Positions 1 to 9,021 of a stretch of DNA of 64,000 nucleotides are shown one piece after another (position 1 is the stretch's first letter; each line of letters begins with the position of its first letter). The notes below the pieces were generated by a model. It worked only from the letters and a program-made list of their open reading frames with translations. It was not told where the DNA came from and searched no databases. Location of the stretch: contig NZ_JAGGJW010000009.1 in the NCBI RefSeq assembly GCF_017873175.1, forward strand, positions 1-64,000. Reading direction: 5' to 3'. The DNA is from Neorhizobium petrolearium (lineage in GTDB: Bacteria; Pseudomonadota; Alphaproteobacteria; Rhizobiales; Rhizobiaceae). Position numbers and translations under genes: made by a program.

Positions 1-464
1 CAATAGGTCATGGCGCAAGGTCAAGGTCACTGATCGGCGCGCCAACGAGGACTTCGCCGTCTGCATGCGCGACCTGGTCGACCTCGATTATCCCGGCGCC
101 AACCGGGTCCGTGTCGTGATGGATAACCTATCAACCCACACGGCCTCCGCTGTCTATCAGACCTTCCCGGCCGCCGAGGCGCGTCGGATCTTGCGACGTC
201 TGGAATTCCACTACACGCCCCGCCACGCGAGCTGGCTCAATATGGCCGAGATCGAGATCGGCGTCATGCGCCGACAGTGTCTTGACCGCCGTATCGACAA
301 CCGCGACTTGCTCAAATCCGAGGTTGACGCCTGGGAGCGGCGTCGAACCGAAAGTGGCGCTCAAATCCGATGGATGTTCTCGACAGACCAAGCCCGCGAA
401 AAGATGGCAAAGTCTTATCCAATACCTTTGCTCAACGAGTCATAATCTCTGGGACGTCACACTA
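1..464 (+). mobile_element. IS630-type insertion sequence remnant, right end
   Basis: The 3' part of an IS630-type element, cut by the window start. After the transposase stop there is a short tail ending in GGGACGTCACAC followed by a TA dinucleotide at 463-464. IS630/Tc1-type elements insert at TA, so I place the right boundary there by inference. The left end and left inverted repeat lie outside the window, so the terminal repeat cannot be confirmed. The prs promoter region begins just beyond it. Confidence 0.55.
2..445 (+). CDS. IS630-family transposase, C-terminal part (5' partial)
   Basis: The frame is open from base 2 to a TAA at 443-445 and covers about 147 residues of the C-terminal half of a DDE transposase. 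Two late catalytic segments are recognisable: VVMDNLSTH (second Asp) and the HASWLNMAEIEI segment (final Glu), both typical of IS630-family transposases. Any N-terminal helix-turn-helix and the first catalytic Asp would lie before the window. Whether the full gene is intact cannot be judged. The visible part has no frameshift or internal stop, so it could belong to an active copy. Confidence 0.8.
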   Translation, partial: NRSWRKVKVTDRRANEDFAVCMRDLVDLDYPGANRVRVVMDNLSTHTASAVYQTFPAAEARRILRRLEFHYTPRHASWLNMAEIEIGVMRRQCLDRRIDNRDLLKSEVDAWERRRTESGAQIRWMFSTDQAREKMAKSYPIPLLNES

Positions 465-589
465 GTGGCTCTATAAGCAACCGGTCATAGTTTCTTCACA
501 AAAAACCGTGGTGAGGCACAAAACGCTATTGCATTCGGGGCGGGCAGCGGTAAAAGGCCCGCATCCAGCTTCAAAACAGGCGGACCGCA

Positions 590-1522
590 ATGAAGGTTTT
601 CGCAGGCAATTCGAACCGGCACCTCGCCGACGCGATCTGCAGCTATCTCAATGTTCCAGTCGGAAAAGCCAGTGTAAGGCGATTTGCAGACCAGGAAATC
701 TTCGTTGAAATCCAGGAGAATGTACGCGGGGAAGACGTTTTCGTCATCCAGTCGACGTCCTTTCCGACCAACGACCACCTGATGGAACTGCTGATCATGA
801 TCGATGCGTTCCGGCGGTCTTCCGCCAAGCGCATCACCGCCGTCCTCCCCTATTTCGGCTATGCCCGCCAGGACCGCAAGGCCGGCCCCCGCACGCCGAT
901 TTCCGCCAAGCTCGTCGCCAACCTGATCACCGAGGCCGGTGCCGATCGCGTGCTGACGCTCGACCTGCATGCCGGCCAGATCCAGGGCTTCTTCGATATC
1001 CCGACCGACAACCTCTTCGCGGTGCCGATCCTCGCCCGCGACGTCAAGGAACACTATGACCTGAACAACGTCATGGTCGTTTCGCCGGATGTCGGCGGCG
1101 TCGTGCGTGCCCGTGCGCTCGCCAAGCGTATAGAATGTCAGCTTGCCATCGTCGACAAGCGCCGCGAGCGTGCCGGTGAATCCGAAGTCATGAACGTCAT
1201 TGGTGACGTCTCCGGCAAGGACTGTCTGCTGATCGACGACATCGTCGATTCCGGTGGCACGCTCTGCAACGCTGCCGAGGCGCTGCTGAAGAACGGCGCT
1301 ACCAGCGTCACGGCCTATATTACCCATGGCGTTCTGTCGGGCGGCGCGGTTGCCCGTATCGCCGCTTCCAAGCTGCGCGAACTGGTAATCACCGACTCCA
1401 TCCAGCCGACGACCGCGGTGCAATCGGCTCCCAATATCCGTGTCATCACCACCGCCAGCCTGCTTGGCGAAGCGATCAACCGCACGGCGATGGAATCGTC
1501 AGTCTCCAGCCTGTTCGACTGA
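590..1522 (+). CDS. prs: Ribose-phosphate pyrophosphokinase (PRPP synthetase)
   Basis: Makes phosphoribosyl pyrophosphate from ribose 5-phosphate and ATP in the cytoplasm, feeding purine, pyrimidine, histidine, tryptophan and NAD synthesis. The 310-residue length is normal. Visible signatures are the N-terminal FAGNSN segment, the [10 protein letters not shown] catalytic-loop region near residue 90, the SPDVGGV segment, and the PRPP-binding loop [12 protein letters not shown] near residue 215. The ATG at 590 follows AGGCGGA. The 446-589 gap upstream should hold its promoter, but I saw no convincing -35/-10 pair; an IS630 remnant ends about 125 bp before the start codon. The apt gene in this window also uses PRPP. 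Confidence 0.97.
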   Translation: MKVFAGNSNRHLADAICSYLNVPVGKASVRRFADQEIFVEIQENVRGEDVFVIQSTSFPTNDHLMELLIMIDAFRRSSAKRITAVLPYFGYARQDRKAGPRTPISAKLVANLITEAGADRVLTLDLHAGQIQGFFDIPTDNLFAVPILARDVKEHYDLNNVMVVSPDVGGVVRARALAKRIECQLAIVDKRRERAGESEVMNVIGDVSGKDCLLIDDIVDSGGTLCNAAEALLKNGATSVTAYITHGVLSGGAVARIAASKLRELVITDSIQPTTAVQSAPNIRVITTASLLGEAINRTAMESSVSSLFD

Positions 1523-1551
1523 CCTTTTTCGGTAAAACATGTTCCGATAAG

Positions 1552-1574
1552 CTCCTCGTGCGCACAACGAGGAG
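1552..1574 (+). promoter_or_regulatory. Hairpin covering the Shine-Dalgarno of the Kazal-like lipoprotein gene
   Basis: CTCCTCGT (1552-1559) can pair with ACGAGGAG (1567-1574). The right arm contains the GAGGAG ribosome-binding site for the ATG at 1584. The 8-bp stem would sequester the site, so translation may depend on the hairpin opening. The pairing is seen in the sequence; the regulatory role is inference. Confidence 0.4.
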
Positions 1575-1583
1575 TGAGTCGCT

Positions 1584-2087
1584 ATGGTTTCCTTTTCCGG
1601 ACAATCGAGGAGATTGGCCCTGTTCCTGCTTATTCCGATGCTTTCAGGCTGCGTCGAGGGCGGCCTGGGACCCGGAGGTTATTATCCTCCGCCGCGGCCC
1701 CCACGACCCGAGCCGCAACCGCAAATGTGCACGATGGAATATCGGCCGGTCTGCGGCGAGCGCGGCGGGCGCTTTGAAACCTTCGGCAATGCCTGCCAGG
1801 CGCGTGGGCGCGGCTACCGTATCGTGAGCTCCGGCGAATGCCGTCGCCAGCCGGGACCGCTTCCTCCGCCGGGCCGCCCTGATCGTCCTGATCGCCCGGA
1901 TTGGAACCAGCCTGGTCGTCCCGACAGGCCGGATCGTCCCGGAAGGCCTGAACAGTCCGGCTTCTGCACGCGCGAATACCGCCCGGTCTGCGGTCAAAGG
2001 GGATCGCGGACACAGACTTTTCCGAATGCCTGCGAAGCTGCCAATGCCGGATTTGGCGTTGTTGCTTCCGGCGAGTGCCGCCGCTGA
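1584..2087 (+). CDS. Kazal-like two-domain lipoprotein
   Basis: A 167-residue exported protein of unknown target. Residues 7-23 form a signal peptide ending in the lipobox LSGC, with Cys23 as the predicted lipidated residue. Two similar modules follow, at about 49-86 and 128-165. Each has C-x7-C in the form C-T-x-E-Y-R-P-V-C-G, then an F-x-N-A-C segment and a terminal GEC. This resembles Kazal-type protease-inhibitor folds but with four rather than six cysteines per module. The linker between them is rich in Pro-Asp-Arg repeats. By family knowledge a role as a surface protease inhibitor is possible; this is inference. The start follows GAGGAG. Confidence 0.7.
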   Translation: MVSFSGQSRRLALFLLIPMLSGCVEGGLGPGGYYPPPRPPRPEPQPQMCTMEYRPVCGERGGRFETFGNACQARGRGYRIVSSGECRRQPGPLPPPGRPDRPDRPDWNQPGRPDRPDRPGRPEQSGFCTREYRPVCGQRGSRTQTFPNACEAANAGFGVVASGECRR

Positions 2088-2120
2088 AAGCGGACAAGGA
2101 GCAAGTGAAAAATTGATCGG

Positions 2121-2152
2121 CAAAACGTCGGAACAGCTGTTCCGGCGTTTTG
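2121..2152 (+). terminator. Rho-independent terminator after the Kazal-like gene
   Basis: Inverted repeat CAAAACGTCGGAAC-agct-GTTCCGGCGTTTTG with one G.T wobble, ending in TTTT and followed by GCTTT. It lies 33 bp after the lipoprotein stop and before the next gene. Confidence 0.7.
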
Positions 2153-2201
2153 CTTTGCGGCGCGGCTTCGGTTAGTTAAGCGCCGTTCCAAGGAGTTCCG
2201 T

Positions 2202-2459
2202 ATGGCCGCACGCGACCGCTATTCCCGAAAACTCGAATGTTCCCAGTGCGGCAACACCGGTTTTGCCGAAGTCTCCGAAACGGATGACAAGCGGCAGGGC
2301 AATCGCGATTTCCATATCGATGAATTGCCGCTTGGCTTCTTCACGGAGTTCGCCTCCACCGACCCGCGCAAATACATGCTGCGCTGCGGCCAATGCGGCC
2401 ACAAATTCCGCTTCGAGCAGAAAAGCGTCTATGCGCCGGGTGGAGAGCCCCGGCGATAA
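2202..2459 (+). CDS. Small zinc-ribbon-like protein
   Basis: An 85-residue protein with two CxxC pairs: CSQC near residue 11 and CGQC near residue 66, the latter in RCGQCGHKF. Together they could hold one zinc ion in a ribbon. I do not recognise a named family. It looks like a conserved small cytoplasmic protein of rhizobia. The ATG at 2202 follows AAGGAG with 6-bp spacing. It stands alone between a terminator and a convergent gene. Confidence 0.7.
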   Translation: MAARDRYSRKLECSQCGNTGFAEVSETDDKRQGNRDFHIDELPLGFFTEFASTDPRKYMLRCGQCGHKFRFEQKSVYAPGGEPRR

Positions 2460-2475
2460 GCCGCGAATACCTGAC

Positions 2476-3921
2476 TTACTGGATCGGCTGGCCGTTGACG
2501 CTGAGCGTCTTGCCGTCTTCGAACGCGATATCCCAGCGCAGCCGCCCGTCCGGCTCGGTTTTCGCCATTCCTTTTGCCATCATGATGGCGAAGGAAACCT
2601 GGTTGAACTGTGGATCGACCTTGGCTGCCCCCTGGAAATACTGGATCAATCTGTCGATATCGCGGGCGAGGATCGAGGTTTCGAGATTGTAGCGGTCCTT
2701 CTGGTCCGGGTAGCCGCTGATCTCACCTGACGCCTCGACATCGTAGAGCGACGATCTGGCAACGATTTTCGGAAAATCGATCGTGAGCTGGCCGTCATCG
2801 AGGATCGCCTTGCCCAGACGCTCGCTTTCTGCCTCCGGCAATGGTCCAGGCTTCGAGAGATCCATCTCCATCAAGGTATCCACAAAGCGCGTGAAATTGA
2901 GAGCGGCGATCCCGACTTCCATCTCGGCCATATCAGGCACCAGCCGGGCATAGACTTCCGGGACAAGACCGGACGGTGTAGAAATCTTCTCCACGCCAAG
3001 ACCGATGCCGATGCGCGTCGCCTCGGAGGGCTCCGTCACCGTCAGCGAATAGTTGAGCTTATCGACGCCGATATCACCGACCTGGCTTGCCACGGTGAAC
3101 TTGTTGAACGCGATTTTCTCCGAAAGCGACGTGAAGAACGGCATCGCACTGCGGATGAGTTCCTTCAGCTCTGTGATCTCGGCTTCCGAGGGCCGTTCAT
3201 CCTTGACCAGTTCCAGCGTGAAAGAGATGAGTTTCTGGATATTTTGCGCGACCACGCCCTCGACACCGACATCGAAATCGAGGCTCTCGGCGCGTATCTG
3301 CATCGGAGGCGCCTGTGGAGTGGCGATCCGCTCGTAGAACCTCGAAAACGACCCTGTGCCGTGAAAATCCGTAGCTCCGGCGGTCGCGCTATTCATCGCA
3401 CCGAGGGAATAGTTCATGCCCGCAAAGCTTGCTTCGATCTCTTCCGTTCCGCTTTTCGACACCATGCGGATCGGACCGGATGTCGCCTCGCCCGAGCGCA
3501 GATAGCTGATTGCCGGATCGAAAATGCCGGAAAACACGGCATCCGTGACGGAATAGGTCAAGCTGGTCGGCTTCCCGTCGGGCGCCCTGCCCTGCACGGA
3601 GAAATTCATGTTGCTGTCGCTGTTCAGCTTCCACTGGCCATTATTAAGTGGCGCCGCGAAGAGAGTGAACGGCGTCAGGCCCGAGACTGTGAAATTTTTC
3701 TTGTCGATCGCCTCAATAAGCCTGGCGATGTCGTAGGTGACCTCGTAACGGTCACCGGCCGGCCTCACGGTCAGAAAGCCGCCCCCGCGCACGGAATCCG
3801 GCAGGAAATGGCTCAGATTGTCCTTGAGCATGCGGGCGCCCCGATCGTCGATCTCCGCCGCTTGCACGGGATAGATCGAAAACGCCGCTACCAAACCGGT
3901 CGCGATCAAGGTTCTTTTCAT
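2476..3921 (-). CDS. Periplasmic protein of unknown function
   Basis: 481 residues with a clear cleavable signal peptide (MKRTLIATGLVAAFSIYPVQA) and no later membrane span, so probably periplasmic or outer-membrane associated. The body is rich in beta-type sequence, with repeated stretches resembling a duplicated fold. I cannot assign a function; it may belong to a DUF2125- or DUF945-like group, but that is a guess. It is convergent with the zinc-ribbon gene and divergent from rplY. Confidence 0.75.
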   Translation of the reverse strand: MKRTLIATGLVAAFSIYPVQAAEIDDRGARMLKDNLSHFLPDSVRGGGFLTVRPAGDRYEVTYDIARLIEAIDKKNFTVSGLTPFTLFAAPLNNGQWKLNSDSNMNFSVQGRAPDGKPTSLTYSVTDAVFSGIFDPAISYLRSGEATSGPIRMVSKSGTEEIEASFAGMNYSLGAMNSATAGATDFHGTGSFSRFYERIATPQAPPMQIRAESLDFDVGVEGVVAQNIQKLISFTLELVKDERPSEAEITELKELIRSAMPFFTSLSEKIAFNKFTVASQVGDIGVDKLNYSLTVTEPSEATRIGIGLGVEKISTPSGLVPEVYARLVPDMAEMEVGIAALNFTRFVDTLMEMDLSKPGPLPEAESERLGKAILDDGQLTIDFPKIVARSSLYDVEASGEISGYPDQKDRYNLETSILARDIDRLIQYFQGAAKVDPQFNQVSFAIMMAKGMAKTEPDGRLRWDIAFEDGKTLSVNGQPIQ

Positions 3922-4011
3922 GCACAGCCCTTCCCTTGTTCAATCACGGGCCAATTTGGAAGATGGGTTCGGGAAGTCAAGTTGAGCCCGTGCCTTTCCG
4001 GGCTGAAAAGC

Positions 4012-4040
4012 TTGCACTCCAAACCCTGTTGTATTATAGC
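4012..4040 (+). promoter_or_regulatory. Likely rplY promoter
   Basis: TTGCAC (4012-4017), a 17-bp spacer, and TATAGC (4035-4040) give a good sigma-70 type match about 120 bp before the rplY start codon. It leaves a long untranslated leader. Confidence 0.5.
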
Positions 4041-4160
4041 CCGCCCGTCCGCGTAGACACCCTTGGAGGCAACGCGGATGAAGTGCACCTGGTGCCTTCG
4101 GTTTGACGCAGCGGCCAGCGCTTGCGGAAAACTCTCCAAACAACCTCGAAAGGACATGCC

Positions 4161-4775
4161 ATGAGCCACGCATCTTACGAGCTCAAGGCCGAGGCGCGCG
4201 AACGGGTAGGTAAGGGGTCCTCCCGTGAACTTCGCCGCAACGGTTTCATTCCCGCTGTCATCTATGGTGACAAGCAGGCCCCCCTCGCGATCGCACTCTC
4301 GACCAATGAAGTGACGAAGCGCATCCATGCCGGCGGTTTCATGACCACCATTGCAACGATCGATGTCAACGGCCAGAAGATTCAGGTCCTGCCGAAAGAC
4401 TACCAGCTCGATCCGGTCCGTGATTTCACCATGCACGTGGATTTCCTGCGCGTCTCCGGCGATACAGACGTCACCGTCGAAGTGCCGGTTCACTTCGTCA
4501 ACGAGGAGAAGTCCGCAGTCAAGATCGGCGGCGTTCTCAACATCGTTCGTCACGCGGTCGAATTCCATTGCCCGGCAAACGCCATCCCGGAATTCATCAC
4601 GGTTGACCTCACCGGCGCCAAGATCGGCGACAGCATCCATATTTCCGCCGTCAACCTGCCGAAGGGTGTTCGCCCGGTCATCGCCGATCGCGATTTCACC
4701 ATCGCGACCATCGTTGCTCCGGCCGGCGGCGTTGAGGAAGCCCAGGAAGAAACATCTGCTTCCGAAGCTGAATAA
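4161..4775 (+). CDS. rplY: 50S ribosomal protein L25 (CTC type)
   Basis: Binds 5S rRNA in the large ribosomal subunit. The 204 residues are the long TL5/CTC form: an N-terminal L25 domain ([20 protein letters not shown]) and a C-terminal beta domain (about 95-185), ending in an acidic tail. I chose the ATG at 4161, preceded by GAAAGGA, over an in-frame ATG at 4122 because the protein then begins [13 protein letters not shown] as the family does. A terminator follows directly. In many alphaproteobacteria rplY is next to pth; here about 3.4 kb separates them. Confidence 0.95.
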   Translation: MSHASYELKAEARERVGKGSSRELRRNGFIPAVIYGDKQAPLAIALSTNEVTKRIHAGGFMTTIATIDVNGQKIQVLPKDYQLDPVRDFTMHVDFLRVSGDTDVTVEVPVHFVNEEKSAVKIGGVLNIVRHAVEFHCPANAIPEFITVDLTGAKIGDSIHISAVNLPKGVRPVIADRDFTIATIVAPAGGVEEAQEETSASEAE

Positions 4776-4803
4776 GCAAATCAAAGCAAAATGTTTGATC
4801 TTG

Positions 4804-4832
4804 AAACCCGCCTTCGCGAGAAGGCGGGTTTT
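4804..4832 (+). terminator. Rho-independent terminator of rplY
   Basis: Perfect 11-bp stem AAACCCGCCTT / AAGGCGGGTTT with a 6-base loop and a T-run at its end, 28 bp after the rplY stop. Confidence 0.9.
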
Positions 4833-4996
4833 CTATTGGTCGCAAAACAAAATATCGCAACGCTATTTCCGCAACTCTTTCAAATCTTGGCATATTCGTT
4901 TCAGTGAAGTTTAATGAATACGTGAAACTATGCTCACTGCTTCAGTATGAGGGGACAATCCGGCATCAACCGGAAGATATATTGCAGGGAAGACGG

Positions 4997-7375
4997 ATGA
5001 GTCGTTCCGTTGAGAGCCGTTTTATCGCGATCATTTCTGGCGCGCTTCTGGTCGTCGTCGCACCGCTGTTCACGCTGTTTCTGGCGCTTTCCTCGCAACA
5101 GGCTGCCAAAAACCTCAGCGAGCACGTCAATCTCGTGCTGGTCACCAATTCTCAGGCGCTTGGCAAGCCGCTCTGGGAACTCGATACGGATAGCATCCAC
5201 CAGATCGCATCCATGCTCGTTGCCGACCCTGCTATTCAGGGGGTGCAGATCAACGACAGCACGGGCAAGCTGAATATTTCCGAAGTGGATGTGAATCCCG
5301 CTGATTTCCGCGGTCTGAAATCGATCTCCGAGCCTATCGTCTACAAGTCGCCGCAGGGCATGCGGGATGTCGGCAATATTACCGTCTATGTGCCCGAACT
5401 CGGATGGTTCTCGGCGCTACACCAGATGGAAATGGCCTTCATCTCCATCTTCATCATCGCCATTCTGACGGTTTTCGGTGTGGCGATCCTCGGTAACCGC
5501 GTAATGGTGATCAAGCCCCTGCTGCGGCTGACGGCCGCGATCGAGGCGACACGGCGGCTAGGCTCGCGCCACCACGTCGACTGGCGTTCGAACGACGAGA
5601 TGGGGCGCCTGGCGAAAAGTTTCAACGAGATGCAGACGCTGCTGGAACGCGAGGAACGCGAGCTCAAGCGGGCACATCAGCAGACGACGGAAATCTATAA
5701 CCTGACGCCGGCCATGCTGTTTTCGCTCACGCCCCACGATCAGATCGCGGCGGTCAGCGATTACTGGCTTCTTGCCACCGGCTATAGCCGCGAGGACGTC
5801 ATCGGCCGCCCATTCCCGGATCTCGTCGATTTCGCAGATCGGGAGACCTATCGGCAGCGGAAGGCACAGGGGAAATCAAACGGTCCGGCGATGGAAGTCA
5901 CCGTCCGCTTCCTTTGCGCCGACGGCCGCCTGATGGACGTGCTGATTGTCGAAACGGAACTGGGCGCTGCGGGAGCCAGCATGCCCGGTTCGCTCAGCGT
6001 CATGACCGATGTTACCGAACTCAAGCAGTCGGAACTGCGCAACCATCAGCAGGCGATCTCCGACCATCTGACCGGACTTCTGAACCGCCAGGGTTTCGAA
6101 GCCATGCTCGACCGGAAGATCAGCGAAGCTGACAAGACCAGGACGGAAGTCGCCTGCCTCTTTGTCGACCTCGACCGCTTTAAGGCAATCAACGACAATC
6201 TAGGACATGCAGCCGGAGACAGCGTTCTTTGCCAGTTCGTCGAGCGGACACGCCCCCTGCTGCGCCATACGGACAGCGCCTCGCGCCTCGGCGGCGACGA
6301 ATTCGCCATACTGATCGCTGGCGAAAGCACCGAGCGCCGCGCGACCGAGCTTGCCCAGAAGATCGTCGACACGTTCGAGGCGCCTTTCCGCATCCAGGGC
6401 ACCGGCGTGCGGCTCAGCGCCAGCATCGGCCTCGCCTTCTACCCCAGCCACGCCGCCAGCGCCGCCGAACTTCTGCAGAAAGCGGACATGGCCATGTATG
6501 CCCGCAAGCGCGACGGCAAGAACGGGGCACAGGTCTATGACCCGGCAATCCTCGACCAGACGCGTGAACGCGCGGAGATCGAGAGCGACATTGAGGTCGC
6601 CATCGCCGCAAGCTGGTTCGAGGCACATTTCCAGCCGATCGTCGATATCGACACCGGCATTCCTTCCGGCTTCGAGGCCCTCATGCGCATGCGTCATCCG
6701 CGCAAGGGGCTGATGTCACCGGCCGGCATCATCAGCGTTGCCGAGGAAACCGGCTCGATCAGTCAGATCGGCAACCTCATCCTTGAAGACGCGATGGCCA
6801 ACCTCGCGCGCGTCTCTCGTCTCCCCGGCATGGAAGAAGCATATGTCGCGGTGAATTTCTCGCCACTGCAATTCGAGCCCGGTTTGCTGGCGCGACTGAC
6901 AGGCCTGCTTGGTCATTACGGCATGCAACCGTCGCGCCTTGTGATAGAGATCACCGAAGCGGTGTTGATGCACGACAACCCGGAAATCCGCACCATACTC
7001 AACGAGCTTCATCATTTCGGCTGCCGTATTGCGCTTGACGATTTTGGCACCGGCTATTCGTCACTGAGCTATATGAGCCGTTTCCCGGTCGATATCGTCA
7101 AGATCGACCAGTCTTTTGTCCGTTCGCTCACCGACAAGGCGGATGATATCGGCAGCAAGAACCGGATGCTGATCGAAGGCATCAGCGCCATTTCCCATAA
7201 GATGAACTGCAAGGTCGTCGCCGAAGGCGTAGAAACCGAAGAACAGCGCGCCTTGCTGAGACAGATGGGCATCGATTATGCTCAGGGCTATCTCTTTTCG
7301 AAGCCCCGGGAAATTTCCGAACTGCTCTCGGTCCTATCAGCCCGGCAGGCCGAAGCAAGGTTCATGGCAGGTTAG
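4997..7375 (+). CDS. Membrane GGDEF/EAL cyclic-di-GMP protein with HAMP and PAS
   Basis: A 792-residue inner-membrane signalling protein predicted to both make and break cyclic di-GMP. Order: TM helix at about 8-30, periplasmic domain to about 135, second TM (FISIFIIAILTVFGVAIL), HAMP, PAS at about 220-330, GGDEF with intact GGDEF near 431 and an RHTD I-site five residues before it, then EAL near 560. EAL residues look intact (EAL, VNFSP, ITE, DDFGTG, VKIDQSFV, EGVE). Both activities are therefore plausible. A GTG at 4904 would add 31 residues; I prefer the ATG at 4997, preceded by AGGGAAGACGG, since it puts the membrane helix at the N-terminus. It is followed after 66 bp by a periplasmic binding protein. 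Confidence 0.93.
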   Translation: MSRSVESRFIAIISGALLVVVAPLFTLFLALSSQQAAKNLSEHVNLVLVTNSQALGKPLWELDTDSIHQIASMLVADPAIQGVQINDSTGKLNISEVDVNPADFRGLKSISEPIVYKSPQGMRDVGNITVYVPELGWFSALHQMEMAFISIFIIAILTVFGVAILGNRVMVIKPLLRLTAAIEATRRLGSRHHVDWRSNDEMGRLAKSFNEMQTLLEREERELKRAHQQTTEIYNLTPAMLFSLTPHDQIAAVSDYWLLATGYSREDVIGRPFPDLVDFADRETYRQRKAQGKSNGPAMEVTVRFLCADGRLMDVLIVETELGAAGASMPGSLSVMTDVTELKQSELRNHQQAISDHLTGLLNRQGFEAMLDRKISEADKTRTEVACLFVDLDRFKAINDNLGHAAGDSVLCQFVERTRPLLRHTDSASRLGGDEFAILIAGESTERRATELAQKIVDTFEAPFRIQGTGVRLSASIGLAFYPSHAASAAELLQKADMAMYARKRDGKNGAQVYDPAILDQTRERAEIESDIEVAIAASWFEAHFQPIVDIDTGIPSGFEALMRMRHPRKGLMSPAGIISVAEETGSISQIGNLILEDAMANLARVSRLPGMEEAYVAVNFSPLQFEPGLLARLTGLLGHYGMQPSRLVIEITEAVLMHDNPEIRTILNELHHFGCRIALDDFGTGYSSLSYMSRFPVDIVKIDQSFVRSLTDKADDIGSKNRMLIEGISAISHKMNCKVVAEGVETEEQRALLRQMGIDYAQGYLFSKPREISELLSVLSARQAEARFMAG

Positions 7376-7441
7376 CGGCCAGCGCCTTCCCGGACGAGAT
7401 GCTGGGTCAGAAATGGCTACATGCTTGTCTGGAGGGGAAAG

Positions 7442-8167
7442 ATGAAGACTGCATCGCTGCTTCTTGCCGGCCTCAGCTTCGCGCCGGCTGCCATTGCCCA
7501 ACAACCCATCATGTTTTCGACCGAATCCTATCCGCCATTCAGCTATCGGGAGCCCGACGGCAGTTATCGTGGCGCCGGCGTCGACCAGATCGAGATCATC
7601 ATGCATGGTGTCGAAACGCCCTTCGTGATGGAGATCATGCCCTGGGCCCGCGCAATCATGCTTGCCGAGACGCAGCCCATGCATTGTGTCTTCGCTGCCG
7701 CCCGCACACCGGAGCGCGAGCCTCGTTTCAAATGGGTGATGCCGCTTTTCATCGACCGCAACATTCTCATCCGGCATACCGGCTCCAAGGTCGATGCCAG
7801 CACGATCGAGGAAGCCAGGCAATATACGGTCGGCACCCATCGGGGAGACTATACGGAAGCTCTGTTGAGGAACTCCGGCTTTCCCCGGATCGACCTGAGT
7901 GCCGACTTCGATACTACGCTCCGAAAACTGCTCGGTGACCGCATCGACATGATGCCGATGTCGCAAGGCGTCTACGAGAAACTGAAAGCGGAAGGAACAC
8001 CGATCGAGAAAGTCATGATCTTTTCCGACCAGCGTCTGGGCATAGCCTGCAACAAGGACGTTCCGGACGAGCTGATATCGAAGATGCAGGCAAACCTCGA
8101 CGAGATGATCAGGAAAGGCGCTCAGGACACCATATTCAGGCGCTACGGCATAGATGAACCGCAATAG
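7442..8167 (+). CDS. Orphan periplasmic solute-binding protein (family 3 type)
   Basis: 241 residues with a signal peptide ending in AIAQQ (about residue 20). Then comes a solute-binding protein fold resembling the polar amino-acid binding family: [28 protein letters not shown] is the usual N-lobe opening. No permease or ATPase gene is adjacent. It might therefore serve as a sensor input, perhaps for the GGDEF/EAL protein upstream on the same strand; this is inference. The ATG at 7442 is preceded by GGAGGGGAAAG; an in-frame ATG at 7421 is less likely. Confidence 0.8.
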   Translation: MKTASLLLAGLSFAPAAIAQQPIMFSTESYPPFSYREPDGSYRGAGVDQIEIIMHGVETPFVMEIMPWARAIMLAETQPMHCVFAAARTPEREPRFKWVMPLFIDRNILIRHTGSKVDASTIEEARQYTVGTHRGDYTEALLRNSGFPRIDLSADFDTTLRKLLGDRIDMMPMSQGVYEKLKAEGTPIEKVMIFSDQRLGIACNKDVPDELISKMQANLDEMIRKGAQDTIFRRYGIDEPQ

Positions 8168-8247
8168 ACGACGCCGCTCACGGAAACAGGTTGACTTTGC
8201 CGGCGTTTCGCGTTGGTGAAGGCGATCAGCGCAGAACGGATTTCTCC

Positions 8248-8976
8248 ATGCTTATCATCGCAGGTCTCGGCAATCCCGGCTCCAAATATGCGGGCAACCG
8301 CCACAATATCGGCTTCATGGCCGTCGACGCGATCCAGCGGCGACCCGGATTCTCGCCTTGGTCGAAAAAATTCAAGGCGGAGATTTCCGAAGGCGAACTG
8401 GGTGGCGAGAAAGTCTTGCTGATGAAGCCGCAGACCTTCATGAACCTCTCCGGCGAGGCGGTCGGCGAAGCCATGCGCTTCTACAAGCTCGGCCCGCAAA
8501 ATGTCGTCGCCATCTATGACGAACTCGACCTGCCGCCCGGCAAGGCCCGCATCAAGACGGGCGGCGGCCATGGCGGCCACAACGGAATCAAATCGCTGGA
8601 TGCCCATCTGGGCAAGGACTATCGCCGCCTGCGTCTCGGCATCGGTCATCCCGGGGCCAAGGAGCTCGTGCACAACCACGTGCTCGGCGATTTCGCCAAG
8701 GTCGACCAGACCTGGGTCACCCCCCTCCTCGACGCGGTGGCCGACAATGTCGAGATGCTGGTGAGGCAAGAGGATTCGCAGCTCATGAACAAGCTGGCGC
8801 TCGCGATCGGTGGCAAGCCAGACGAGGATAAGCCGAAAGCTGAGAAGTCGCCGCAACCGAAACCTGTTGGTAAATCGCACATCCACCAGGCACGCGGCGG
8901 CGCAAAACCGAATATCCCGACCACCGGCCCCATGGCCGAGATGCTGAAGAAGATGTTCGGCAGCAAGGGTGAGTGA
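8248..8976 (+). CDS. pth: Peptidyl-tRNA hydrolase
   Basis: Releases tRNA from peptidyl-tRNA dropped by stalled ribosomes. Visible family motifs are [18 protein letters not shown] (with catalytic His), [19 protein letters not shown] and [10 protein letters not shown]. The 242 residues include a C-terminal Lys/Pro-rich tail of about 45 residues not needed for the core fold and common in rhizobial copies. I start at ATG 8248 ([11 protein letters not shown]) because upstream residues do not fit the family. It is followed by prmB. Confidence 0.96.
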   Translation: MLIIAGLGNPGSKYAGNRHNIGFMAVDAIQRRPGFSPWSKKFKAEISEGELGGEKVLLMKPQTFMNLSGEAVGEAMRFYKLGPQNVVAIYDELDLPPGKARIKTGGGHGGHNGIKSLDAHLGKDYRRLRLGIGHPGAKELVHNHVLGDFAKVDQTWVTPLLDAVADNVEMLVRQEDSQLMNKLALAIGGKPDEDKPKAEKSPQPKPVGKSHIHQARGGAKPNIPTTGPMAEMLKKMFGSKGE

Positions 8977-9021
8977 GGGGTTACGAGCCCCCAACGCAAG
9001 ACGGAAACTGAAAAGCACCAG

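Noticed and set aside
485..1423. 312-codon open frame antisense to prs
   Set aside because: It lies entirely opposite a clear prs gene, has no recognisable family and reflects high-GC antisense frames.
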